From: Floccularia luteovirens
Taxonomy: Eukaryota > Basidiomycota > Agaricomycetes > Agaricales > Squamanitaceae
DNA: 64,000 nt
Direction: 5' to 3'
Assembly: GCA_009739215.1 (NCBI GenBank)
Contig: VSJF01000003.1
Span: 1,054,001 to 1,118,000, forward strand
The notes beneath the pieces were generated by a model, which was not told where the DNA came from, did no database searches, and saw only the letters and a list, made by a program, of their open reading frames with translations. Shown in pieces: positions 1 through 10,285 of the stretch. Position 1 is the first letter of the stretch. The number at the start of each line of letters is the position of its first letter. Position numbers and translations under genes: made by a program.

Positions 1-2074
1 TTTTAATGCTTCGGTTCAGATTTGACTCTCCAGGGAGTTCGACCTCATTCTCGTCCCCAAAACTTGTCAGATTTAGATTCTGTTGGGGTCCTACACATGA
101 TGCTTGTATTGTATCGTCACTTCCACGAGGTTGACCGGACTCCACAAGACTGTCATCTGAGTCGTTGCCCGCTGGTGAATTGGACCTTGAGCGCCCGGTA
201 GAATGGATGAAATGTGGCATCGGTGGAGCAAGTTCTGGATCTATAGGAAGAGGCTCTGATGGAAATTGTGTGTAAGGGCCTCGTGGTAACTTCTGCTTCG
301 TCACAAAGATATTGACCTCTAGTTCCTGCCGTGAAAGCATACCCATGTAATGCGCAAGTGTCGCAGCACACCACTGAATATGGCCTGGGGAATAGCTAAA
401 TCAGTAACGTTGATCTGAGAAGAGCGGTCATATATCCTTACTGTAATCTTGTATCAACCACACCAATCGCACGCGCTCGATTGTGACTCCTCGAGTATCT
501 TCCTTTCCACCTAAACTCTTTCCGTTTCGTCCGGCAAGAAGAAGGCAAGCGTATTCCAGGACCGAGAGCCCAAAACTGATACCAGAACCTCCCACCACGA
601 TCAATACTGTTGAATACGAGCCCCAATGCACCCTTGCAGAACTTCCGAACGGACCATCTATCTTCATTCTCATAAGGACTGAGTTTTCTGGGAGGTCTCC
701 CTTGATAAGGGGTTTCTCGCCAGGCAGGTGTGTTTGGCCTGCAGCACACAAATGGAATACTCTATCCCATAAATCGAGGGTCCAGCCATTCTTTACACGA
801 ATAAGAAAAGTCATCGTCTGTTTAACGGCCGGTACGTTGATGTCGTATATTGAGCAAGTAGAAAAAGGATGTGATGTGTATTTAGAAACGGAGGGAATGT
901 TGATGAGGAAATGCTGGCCAGGAGCCCATGCCAGGGGTTTCGCGGGAACGAAGTTAAGTCTGACGGTGGCACCCGCAAGTAGTTCGGCATACACGAACCC
1001 AGGAGGTGGAAGAGACCGACACTGAGGTGGTGGTATCTCACGTCCATTTGAGGGAGGCTTTGGCAAATATACCAAGGGCACAACCAAATTGTGTTCCTGA
1101 CGAAAATCTGGAAGTGATGGATTCGTCTCGCAGTGATATATGTTTGTTGATGGTAAACTGTTGTAATACATGTAGCGTGCCGCGCGCCAGGACCGTTCAC
1201 AAACCCAGATGATGAGTGCACTCACAGACCACCACCACATCTGTGGGCGATGGAGTGCACACGTGATCAGCATAAGCGGAACAAAGAGGACATGAAAGGC
1301 GTAAAAGACTTCATAATGGGGTCTTCTCAAGGAACTGGACGACAAGGCGATGATCGCAGTCAAAAGAAAGAAAGCCTATGATTATCATCAGTACCTATTC
1401 ATGAGCAAATCATGACTTTATTGTATGCTTACAATCCATCCAAAAACAAAATTATTGTAACCCCAAGCGTGTTTATATGCCAATCTTCCGTCGTTTGCAC
1501 GGTCAATAAACAACTGGACACTCCAGAAAACTACATGCAGGAATGTCAAGAACCAGACGAGTCTGGCTGTCCAACGGTGAAGAATGGCGAGTTTATCAAA
1601 ATATAGCTGTGTAGTGAAGGAAGAAGCAAAAAATGCGAATGGCGGGGCCTTGAGTCCAAAGACTATGCACAATGGAAGAAGGGCAAATGCAGCAAGGCCA
1701 GAACGAGCTGCAGATGACCACCAAGACTTGTAAATCACAATATTTCTTGACGTTCCATCAGATATCAAAGTATCGGGGCCAACGAATGCGAAAGCTGCAG
1801 ACACGATGACGAGAGCACTGAGGACCCATATCTGCGCATAAGACGGAAGGAAATTTAGTTGCCTAGTGAAACGATTTGTCCAAGAACCCTTGCGTAATGT
1901 CTGTTTGTTCCACTGGAGTATGAAATAGCTGTCTCTGAAATTGTAGATACGAATGATGGTGGCCAGGAATAAGATGGCGAGAAGTACTGCCCAGAAGGTG
2001 TATGCGTAGAAATGTGAGATTTTGCGCAATGAATGAATTGTAAGGTAGTTCTTGATCCAGTCAGTATCCGACAT
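1..2074 (-). CDS. ferric/cupric reductase transmembrane protein (FRE family), 3' end off the window
   Basis: A plasma-membrane flavocytochrome that would reduce extracellular Fe(III) or Cu(II) with cytosolic NADPH before metal uptake. Visible exons are 2074-1433, 1375-442 and 384-<1, and both introns are 57 nt. The start MSDTDW at 2074 precedes the first membrane segment. Two haem-ligand histidine pairs, each with 13 residues between, lie near residues 166/180 (within LHRW...FLH) and 242/256 (FYAFH...CALH). An FAD-binding HPFSTC motif is near residue 383, a nucleotide-binding GGSGIS motif follows, and the family C-terminal motif NIFVTK sits at the start of exon 3. The rest of exon 3 is acidic and Ser/Pro-rich and is still open at base 1, so the C-terminus is missing. 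ATX1 lies directly upstream on the same strand, a plausible metal-handling neighbour. Family assignment is firm; the metal preferred is not shown. Confidence 0.93.
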
Positions 2075-2391
2075 GACGGAAGTTACAAGAAGAGAAAAGG
2101 GTTTGGTGAATATAAAAGTTATTTTATAATTATCGATTATCGAGTATACAAGGCTGCCATAATATATGTGTTGCGGGCTTGAAGCAAGCAAGCTGTGTTG
2201 TGTAAGTGCAGAATAATTAGAATTAATCGCAACCGAACATACCAAGAATTTAAGTGTGATGTCATAAACATTGTTTATGCAGTATTACATAAAGCGGCCA
2301 ATGTCGCCGCATTCCTCAGATTCAATAGCATTCCTCGTTTTTTCTCATCCCTGTACACTTCATTTCACACTAATATCCATTATTGACCTAT

Positions 2392-2838
2392 TTACACTAC
2401 AACCATACCAGATCGGACCTGTTTCAAATATGGTATGAGGGGCTGGATTATAGCTTTTTTGTTCCTGGTCTTACCTCCTTGCCTGTCTTCTTGATCTTCT
2501 CAAGCACTTCCTCGTATCCCATAGTACCTTTTACTACCACTTCTTGGGTGCCTAAATCAACATTAAAATCCGTGACTCCTGCAAAACAATTTAGCGCAGA
2601 AGAGTTGATCTGTTATTTCACACCCACCACCTGCTTCCTTCGCCTTTTTGAGGACACGGGTGACAGCACCTGAACAGCCTTCACAAGTCATCTTCCCAGA
2701 GTAATAAGGGTCAGCTATCATTTGTATCCAACGCAATGGTCTGATCGAGTACCTTGACATCGAATTTGTATTCGTGTTCCTTTGCGAGAAAGTCTTGGGT
2801 TAGAAATTACAACTCAGTCTCAGGGGATTGATTACCAT
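2392..2838 (-). CDS. ATX1: ATX1-type cytosolic copper chaperone
   Basis: A small Cu(I) carrier that would hand copper to the Ccc2-type P-ATPase of the Golgi. Five coding exons, 2838-2836, 2779-2753, 2691-2628, 2578-2475 and 2418-2392, give 74 residues, the normal size for the family (about 70). The metal-binding loop is MTCEGCSGAV (MxCxxC). The conserved C-terminal helix KIKKTGKEVRSG is present and carries the lysines known in Atx1 to dock with the transporter. The first coding exon is only the ATG: the intron starts at the next base, and its branch-like sequence CTAAC lies 25 nt before the acceptor. The reading MEHEYKFDVK across that junction matches the usual Atx1 N-terminus, which supports this structure. 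It lies between the reductase and permease genes on the same strand. Confidence 0.92.
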
Positions 2839-3097
2839 AATAAGAGTTAAATTAATTCCAATGATTTGCAAAACTGTAAACATCGGAGTCAATCCAAGTC
2901 AAATGGCCAGCAATCAGGATGATACTCACTCTGAGGAGGAGGATACGTGTTAGGTGGTATAGGTTACCAATCAGTTGCTTATAAGAACATTGAGCACTAT
3001 CGATCACGTCATCCGAATCCCGGGTCACTTGACCGACTGATTATGCACTGCCCTTTGTATTAGTCGGCTATAGTATACAACCAACAAGTTATCTAAG

Positions 3098-5692
3098 TCA
3101 TCTTCTATGATTGGTGGGTTCCTCCATCATCTCAACCTGCTCGTCCCCTTCAGTGGCAACAGCTTCCCACCCATCCCCAGCTGGTGGTCGACCGTTTATC
3201 TTGGCGAAACATGTTGGAATCCATGCTATCAGGGAGGCAAACACTGCTTTTCAGAATCACCCGGGGACCTTTAGGTTTAATCAATCTTACATAGGAAACG
3301 AGGAACACTTTCTGGTCTCGTTTGGGTAATATAGTATACAGGAATCCCAGTCAGTACAAAGCCTGGTAGTGCAGAAGTTTGCAGGTTCAGAAAGAGTCAA
3401 TGCTGTTGCAAGAAAAGACTCAACTCACCTAGCACTGCCATAGCTTCAAAGGGGGCTGCTATAACTGGCATACATAGAAGGAATAGTGCAACCTGATATA
3501 ATTGTAAGACCCTATTCCGAGCCACTCACACGAACGCATAACGTACGCCGCAAAACACCAGAGGGGTAGTAATCCATGTCTTGTAGGGTCTGCATATACC
3601 CCTTACGGCTATTTTTCATATCAATGTAACACAGGAGCTCACCTTTCTAATGATGGTTCCTTGACTCGCAAAATCACTGACCCAAGCACCTGAGTGGAGT
3701 GTGATGTTCAACGAATCGGAAAACTTCAGGTGATCAGCCAACACTTACTGTCAAAAAATAGAAGGCCCACGAAGCGACTACAGAAAAGTTAATAAGTGAC
3801 CTAAAACCGCCACCAAGCAGAATAAAGCCGATAGTGATCGAGGCTGTCAGAAGAGCAGCATTCAGCGGTGTTTTGCGCACAGGGTGGATACGTCCAAATA
3901 CTGCTGGGATGTAGCCCTCGCGACCAGCTGCAGAAACAAGATGTGATGATGTGAAAAAAGAACCTAGAATCCTCAATAAGTGAAAATATTCTAAGGGATA
4001 TTGGTTCCGTTTCACCATTGAGTGCTCCAAAACAAGACACAGCGACCATGATAGCAAATAGTGTACCACCGATCGGGCCAAAGAGTGCCCTCCCAAAATC
4101 CATTGCGACCGTATTACTCAAACCCACTAAATCCTTATCAAGAACAACAAAATACGATATATTTACGAGGAGAAAAAGCAGCTACAATCAATTTTATTAT
4201 CGAAATCGAAACAATATGAAATTGAAAATAAGACTTGCCATCACAATAATCATGCTTGAGTGTATAGCACGGGGGATGTTCTTTTCTGGGTGATGCATCT
4301 CTCCGCCGACGTAATTAGCTTGATCCCATCCATCGAATGCCCAAAGTCCAGAGTATAACGCCAATGAGTAAGATGATGGGCTAGTGCTTGATCCCGCAAA
4401 CAAAGGCTGTCGAAAGGATGTTGAAAATTTCCCGCGGATTAGCTGGACAACACCCAAGACCGTTATTAGAATCTGGCAAGAAAAAGATATCAATTGAAAT
4501 ATGATCGAGTTGAAAATGTTTTCTTACTAGTGCTGTGACCTTTTATGAGCAGTTAGGCAATGTGAACAAAGTATCGAATATAATAGAACATACTTTAGCT
4601 GTCGTAAAAACTACTGCCACTCGTGTTCCCAGCCTTCGCGTTGCAACGCAAATAATGGTTATTATCACAACTGCCCCGACCGCAGTGAGTTTGATGGCCC
4701 ATTGAGGAATTTCATCTGGTGAAGCATCTTCGCGATTAACGTGCCAAATTAATCGGTTGATATACTCTGCAAAAATCAAGCTTATGACTGCATTTGCACC
4801 TATACGAACCTGTTAGCTATTCTGGCGTAGATTTTCGTCGAACTTACCAGGTTTTAATGCTATGATTGCTGTCCACGCGAATAGGTATGATACTAACGGT
4901 CCATAAGCATACGAAAGATATGCTTGTGCTCCTCCGTTCTGGGGAATAGCTGAACCCAGCTCAGCGAAACTGCTCGCGCCAGTCCATGCTAGCAGCCCGG
5001 ATACTATCCACACCGTTAAACTTGCACCAACACTTTTTGTATTGGCTACCACTACTCCAGGTGACGAACTATGAGCAGCACTATTGATGATACCTCTATA
5101 TGGCAACGCGATGAATTACTTACAATATTCCAGATCCTATCTGTGTTCCATTGGTATTAGAGAACTTGTCAGAACATGGCTATTATGTGTTTGGAACTTG
5201 CCTGGAGTCCAACAATGAGCGCAACACCTATGACGGCAATTATATCGGCGTACTGAGTTTTGGGCATATGATTTGTCACTGACCATTCACAAGGCCCACC
5301 GTCTTCTCTCCACCATCAGAGGATATGATTCCGGGTTCAGCAACACTTGCGCTCAGCGGGAGCTTGTGACGACATCAATCAATGTGTGGTTCCTGATAGA
5401 AAGGTATGTAGTACAATACCAAGTCACGTTGAAATTCGAAACCGGACATGGAGTAAGATCGACCACTTTGGTGATAATGTTATTCAACCGACACAATGAG
5501 GGGTGAATATATAACTTACCGACCGCTTGTCGTTGATCTTGGGAGAAAGTTAGTTGTTGACATTTCAAGTTCAAGAGCGCGCAAAGAATCGTCGGATTCA
5601 TGGGATTGTCGTGACAGTGGTGGAGAAGGTGGATATCTTGCATTAACGGGTGATTTGATAGTAACATAGTCATCTCTCAAGGAAGTTGGCAT
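3098..5692 (-). CDS. MUP1-type L-amino-acid (methionine) permease, 15 coding exons
   Basis: A predicted plasma-membrane amino-acid/polyamine/organocation transporter, closest in pattern to fungal high-affinity methionine permeases. Exons: 5692-5520, 5351-5284, 5227-5202, 5140-5124, 5095-4848, 4799-4594, 4539-4528, 4472-4245, 4181-4016, 3963-3749, 3689-3643, 3589-3532, 3492-3429, 3362-3291, 3243-3098; 581 residues. Family signatures in order are the first-helix IGSGI, then NGGAQAYLSYAYGP, a central WAFDGWDQANYV, SCFGALNGSFFTS with AAGREG, and ERPYKTW near the C-terminus. The N-terminal ~57 residues and the C-terminal tail are hydrophilic, as in trafficking-regulated permeases. Two exons are tiny (12 and 17 nt), and the intron after 5202 has a GC donor (CAG|GCAAGT). 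The start of exon 2 could also be 5345, removing two residues. The substrate is inferred from family only. Confidence 0.88.
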
Positions 5693-5936
5693 GAAAACGA
5701 CACTTGGGTATGTGTGGAAGTAGACAGCTGTGAGCAGAAATAGATGTTCGGGATGAGTTCATTGGCTCCTCGTTATTTGGCAACACTCTGTGATAAAAAC
5801 AAGGTCGATTGAATATATTGATCCGATACCAAGTCAGCACTATGCTAAACCAAGTAATAATACTACTACGATACGGGTAGTGTTATGGTACACAATCCCA
5901 ATGATTGAGAAGAAAATATTATCTCCGACATCATTT

Positions 5937-6976
5937 TTAAACACTTTCTCTCAGTGTTTGAGCAACGACAGAGTGTATATCCATACAGCGTGTTTGACAT
6001 TCATCCAGGCACTAGATTTATATAAGCAAAAAATAATATCCAAATGTCATAAAAATACTAACCATAAGGACCTCCTCACTGCTCAGTTTTCCAGATTGCC
6101 ATATACTTGTAACTGTGCCCAAGGCCGGCATACAAGAAACAACTACTGTTCCTTCGGACGCCTGCGCTTCTTTCTCTGAGGGATCGAGCCACACTTCTTT
6201 TCCGACAATAGACTGAGAAAACATCTCAATATAAAACAGTAAATGTGTGATGTGTCAAGCCGTACCGCTGAACAAGAGGCGACAAGCCCAAAGATTTCTA
6301 TGCCCTGCATCAGCTAGTGCACTACTAGCTGCTACAGATCCTGAAGCGACGCATCCTTCCATACCGTCCGCTTCCATGACAATAATAAAGACGTCGATTG
6401 TAGACTTCGGAAGTAGCTCTAAGCGCACTGAGGCCACAAGCGCTTGGTGGATTGCCATTGCTATGGATCTGTCTTCCGCATCCTATGAGATATAGCTCAT
6501 TAGGATCATCTTCAAAATCACAGATAGCTTACATGCATAGGAGTCCTGCGACGTTCACATGAAAATGGCGTGAATTTAACTTCTACATTCAAGCGTCCTT
6601 TTTCACTGAAGGCGGTATTTTTCGATTGTCGCGGTCCATATCTAGATCCAAAATTAAATACACTGAGATGTGTTTTGCGGGGTGACTAACACTGCACAAG
6701 CTATTTTCGTGCGTTCCGTTTCAATATATGCTGATCCATTAGCTTGATTTATTAGGCCTGGTTGTAGGACTTGTAAACCTTACGGTGAGCTAAAATGATC
6801 ATGATATATCTGGTTAACAGATATCACATACATATGGGTCGAATCTCTGCTGGATTGCGACGAACCCTGGCATCACCCAGTTTCCAAGCATTTTGCTCTA
6901 CTTCTTCTTCAAACACCGGTGTACTACTCTCCTCAGGACCATTGATTCTTCTTCGGTCAAAACCAATCTGAGCCAT
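5937..6976 (-). CDS. MTR3: exosome RNase PH-like subunit MTR3, with a one-base frameshift
   Basis: A predicted subunit of the six-member RNase PH-like ring of the RNA exosome, acting in nuclear and cytoplasmic 3'-5' RNA processing and decay. Exons: 6976-6832, 6778-6691, 6641-6533, 6482-6266, 6212-6063, 6011-5937. Diagnostic segments are FDRRRINGPEES at the N-terminus, GSAYIETERTK, AVYGPRQS, RRTPMHDAEDRS, LLPKSTIDVF and MPALGTVTSIWQSGK. Exon 4 is 217 nt where the frame needs 216. The extra base is in the CCC run at 6303-6305, exactly within the conserved stretch read ADAG|IEIFGLVASCSA. Every exon before and after is open and conserved, so the gene looks functional apart from this base. A sequencing or assembly error, a recent mutation, or unusual editing or frameshifting are all possible. 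Corrected length would be 260 residues. The start codon is 76 bp from that of the divergent NSRP1-like gene. Confidence 0.88.
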
Positions 6977-7052
6977 GATACAGTTGAAGTAATTGGTAAA
7001 TCTGCTTTTCAAACTCCGAGTTACCAACCGAAAGCAGTAATAGCATTTCATC

Positions 7053-8289
7053 ATGAAACTCTCATTCTCTCTGAACAAACCAAAACCTTCGGTGCCGTTG
7101 GGTCAAATATCCAAACCCTCGGTATTTTCTACTGGCGATGAGGAAGAGCAGCCGGAAGATGTATTACTCAGTAAAGCTCGCCCTGCCTCAGACAAGAACC
7201 CTGGTAATGTGGTCCTCTCAAAATCGTTGAAGAAGAAAATGGAGGAGGAAAAGAAAGTTGATGAAACTGTTTACGAGTATGATGAGATATGGGATAAGAT
7301 GCAAGAGGCAAAGCAAAGGCAGAAGGAGTTGAAAGAGGCAGATTCAAAGGAGCGAAAGGTGACCCCTTCTCTGATGTAATGGTATCACATAAATTTAATG
7401 TTCGCTATGCAGCCCAAGTATATCCATAACTTGCTCACCTCAGCTGCAACTCGGAAATTAGACCATCTGCGCGCAGAAGAAAAAATGATGCAAAGGGAAC
7501 GAGAGGCGGAAGGTGATGAATTCAAGGACAAGGAGTCATTTGTGACCCAAGCATACAAAGATCAAATGGCAGAAGTGAGAAAAGCAGAAGAGGAAGAAAA
7601 GTTGAGAGATGGTCCGTCCTTTTGCAGTGCTAATTATTGCTCTTCGCTAATAATTTATTCCAGAGCAACGAAAGAAAGAAGGTGGTTCTTCAACGGGGAT
7701 GGCACACTTTTATCGCAAATTACTGGAAGAGTCGGAGCAGCAGCACGAAGCTACAGTTGCAGCTACTCAAAAACGCGTCATTGGTCCTCAAGGTGGTCCA
7801 AATCTGACAATTACCAAACCTGTCGACTTTTCACCGTTGTCTGATCTGGAACTAGCAAAAGCAGCCAGAGATCAAGGGAAGGAGGTGGAGCTAAATGACG
7901 ATAACCAAATTGTGGACAAACGAGACTTGTTGGCTGCTGGTTTGAACCTCTCATTACCGAATACTAGACGTCTAGGTGGCCGTACCGTTGGCACCACCAC
8001 AACCGCACAGAACGACCAGTCATTACCGGTTCATCGAGCAGTAGGTACAGCAGCGAGTCGAAGAGAAATCAATGAGCGACGCGCCAGAGAGATACAGGAG
8101 CAAATGGAATTAGAAAACAAGAGGCTTGCTCAGGAAAAGCAGCGGGCTGATGAGGATGCTATAAAACGTATTGTTGCGAAGAGAAATACTGATGACGACG
8201 TCCAGAGCGCACGGGAGCGCTATCTTCAAAGAAAAAGGCAGAAGTTGGAGGATGCCACACAAAATCTTGATATAAATCCCACATCGTGA
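7053..8289 (+). CDS. nuclear speckle splicing regulatory protein 1-like (NSRP1/CCDC55)
   Basis: Three exons, 7053-7358, 7413-7611 and 7664-8289, give 376 residues. The N-terminus has the MKLSFSLNKPKP...KPSVF pattern of the NSRP1 family, followed by a highly charged coiled coil (about residues 60-190) with EYDEIWDKMQEAK, PKYIHNLL, AEEKMMQRERE and FVTQAYKDQM; these are hallmarks of the DUF2040/NSRP1 domain. A later Glu/Arg/Lys-rich segment (RREINERRAREIQEQ...) ends in a basic RKRQKLEDA tail that could act as a nuclear localisation signal. The animal homologue binds SR-type factors and affects splice-site choice; the fungal role is inferred. It is divergent from MTR3 over only 76 bp, so the two probably share a promoter. 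Confidence 0.88.
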
Positions 8290-8463
8290 CTTGTTATATT
8301 TGCTTGTTTGATATATGTAACTATTGCATATTGAACGAGCACCGTGAAAATAACCTACATGTAGAGTATAATAATTTAGATAATCCATGCTATTAAATAA
8401 TGTCTCCCTAACGATATACGTCCGTGAATATATAATGCGGTGAGAGTAGCAAACCAGAAACTC

Positions 8464-9655
8464 CTATTGAGGGCCTTGTTCACGGAGTCGACTAATCGGG
8501 ATTGACGCCATCATCCTATCGAATGCACCAAGAACACAAATCATACTCGGGCGTTTATCCGGACTTTCATCCAACATCGGTTTAATGAGTTGCATCAGTT
8601 CTGGAACATAGAACCCCGTCATCTGATTTAGATGATGAGCAATCTTCGGTGGCGGGAAAATTTTTTTATCACCTTGCAAGAACGCAGTACCAAAACGGCA
8701 AGAGCCCATACATCAACTTTATATGGATTATAGGGTCCACCTGCTTCGCACTCTGGAGGTACTTCTGTGCCACGATATCCATCGACATACGTGTTTTCAT
8801 TCCCCTCGAATCCACGGCTAAGTTCATAATCAATATATGCGTAGTGACCGTGATGATCAGTGAGGATGTTCCGTGAAGAGATATCGAGGTGTGCGACTTT
8901 ATTTTTATGCATAAAAGTGACGTGCTGCGGTTTAAAGAAATTGTTAGGACCGTGGGTAGACACCTGAAAATCCGGTATTACTTCAAAACATTGTCTCAAA
9001 CTGGCGAGGAATTGACCGAGAACGCAAGGTCCTGGAGCTAGAACCAATTGAAACCATTCTTCCATAACAATAAAGACCAATTCGTCGTCTGGGACAATTA
9101 TCAGATCTAGCACAGCTGTAGGAGGTCGGTGTTATTTTTGGTGTAGTCTATATGAGATAGCAGGTACCAACGGATTGTGTGATTCATAGGATCATTAGAC
9201 AGGGGAGGTTGCGTGAACTGCTGAATGACCTGATATTCACGGCTTGAGAGATGAACCGCCTTTACGACAATTTTTCTGGCATCGTGTGTGCGCATGCCCC
9301 TAAAGAGGTTATCTGGCTACCTAAATGGATCAGAATTGTCATGGAAATTATCCATAATCGGGACAACTACCAGGCCCGCATCAGGGCAAAGAGCGTCCTC
9401 ATCTTGACCATGGACAAACACTGAGATGGACTTGGGGCGCGGAGACTCCGTGTCTGAACTGAAGGGATAGTTATAGAATTCTTTGACATCGCGAACAGTA
9501 TCGAGCTTAAATCCACGGGCTTTAAAAACGGCAGAGTACTTCGGCCAGTACGGGGTCATACGCCTATTGACCTCATCGTCATCGAAAGAGGCATCCGACG
9601 AGGACGAACTGGGGACGGGATCGTCCTCGTCAGAGTCCCAGGAAGGCTCTGACAT
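8464..9655 (-). CDS. protein kinase-like protein (FunK1-like or diverged kinase fold)
   Basis: Five exons, 9655-9321, 9299-9172, 9115-8982, 8924-8691 and 8643-8464, give 336 residues. An acidic Ser-rich N-terminus (SDEDDPVPSSSSS) precedes a kinase fold. The likely ATP-site lysine is in KIVVKAV, hinge-like residues are in FIVMEEW, the catalytic loop is HLDISSRN (HxDxxxxN), and VDVWALAVL is subdomain IX-like. The usual DFG is IDYELSR, so activity may be altered. Such single-domain kinase-like proteins are common and expanded in mushroom-forming fungi; I cannot name a pathway. The join at 9320-9300 needs either a 21-nt intron, which keeps a plausible GMRTHDA segment, or a 45-nt intron (9320-9276) that drops eight codons. 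The final intron is read as 8690-8644 (47 nt). The upstream in-frame ATG at 9697 is possible, but MSEPSW at 9655 looks the more natural start. Confidence 0.78.
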
Positions 9656-10285
9656 AGAGGAAGGGTGAAATTGGAGGGGACCTTGGTGGAAAAGCATATG
9701 GACGCACGTTGAGTCAGGTGAGTTAAAAGTAGATGAGGATTAAATAGAAGAAAAAAAAACGGGTTCATCAAAATGACATGAAGGAACCGATAGCCATAGC
9801 AAGTAAAAGACCAAACGTTTCGAGGAGTGGCTTTGGGATTCTAACACCTCAATGAGGACTCGGCGGAAGGTCAACCGACAATGATGTAGACAGCCTTTCG
9901 AAAGATCTTCCCGATATGTCAAGGAAAGACCGTTTGGTTCACCGAGGTCGCAATATAGCTTATGGTTCTCATGCTGGCCTGTTGTCCCTACAACCTGACC
10001 CCGCTTGGCGTTGTTGACTAGCAGATGGCATGATTTAGCGAGACAGAATGTTCCTAATTGGACCAGGATATCAGGGACCTGACCGAAGATTCAAAGACTA
10101 AGCACACCGCACAATTTCTACACATGAGATGTATTTTACCCGTTTAGGAATCCGACTCTCTCTAGTCCACACGTGAACTTCACTCTCCCCGTTTACCGCG
10201 TGAAGATCTCTACCTTCTTCGTCTTAACTCACCACGCCGTTGTACTTCCTACTTAAGTACCATCTCCATTCCATACTACATTTAC
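9656..10285. other. divergent intergenic region between kinase-like and RRM genes
   Basis: I see no supported gene here. The 60-codon minus-strand frame at 9740-9922 has no recognisable family. The right part (about 10170-10285) is pyrimidine-rich and contains CACGTG at 10170-10175, 111 bp before the RRM protein start, so it is probably that promoter. Confidence 0.6.

Noticed and set aside
6255..6458. A short intron to explain the MTR3 frameshift
   Set aside because: No GT or GC donor with an AG acceptor near 6303-6310 removes the extra base while keeping the conserved residues.
9740..9922. 60-codon minus-strand open frame between the kinase-like and RRM genes
   Set aside because: No recognisable motif, no splice partners that extend it, and composition like the surrounding spacer.
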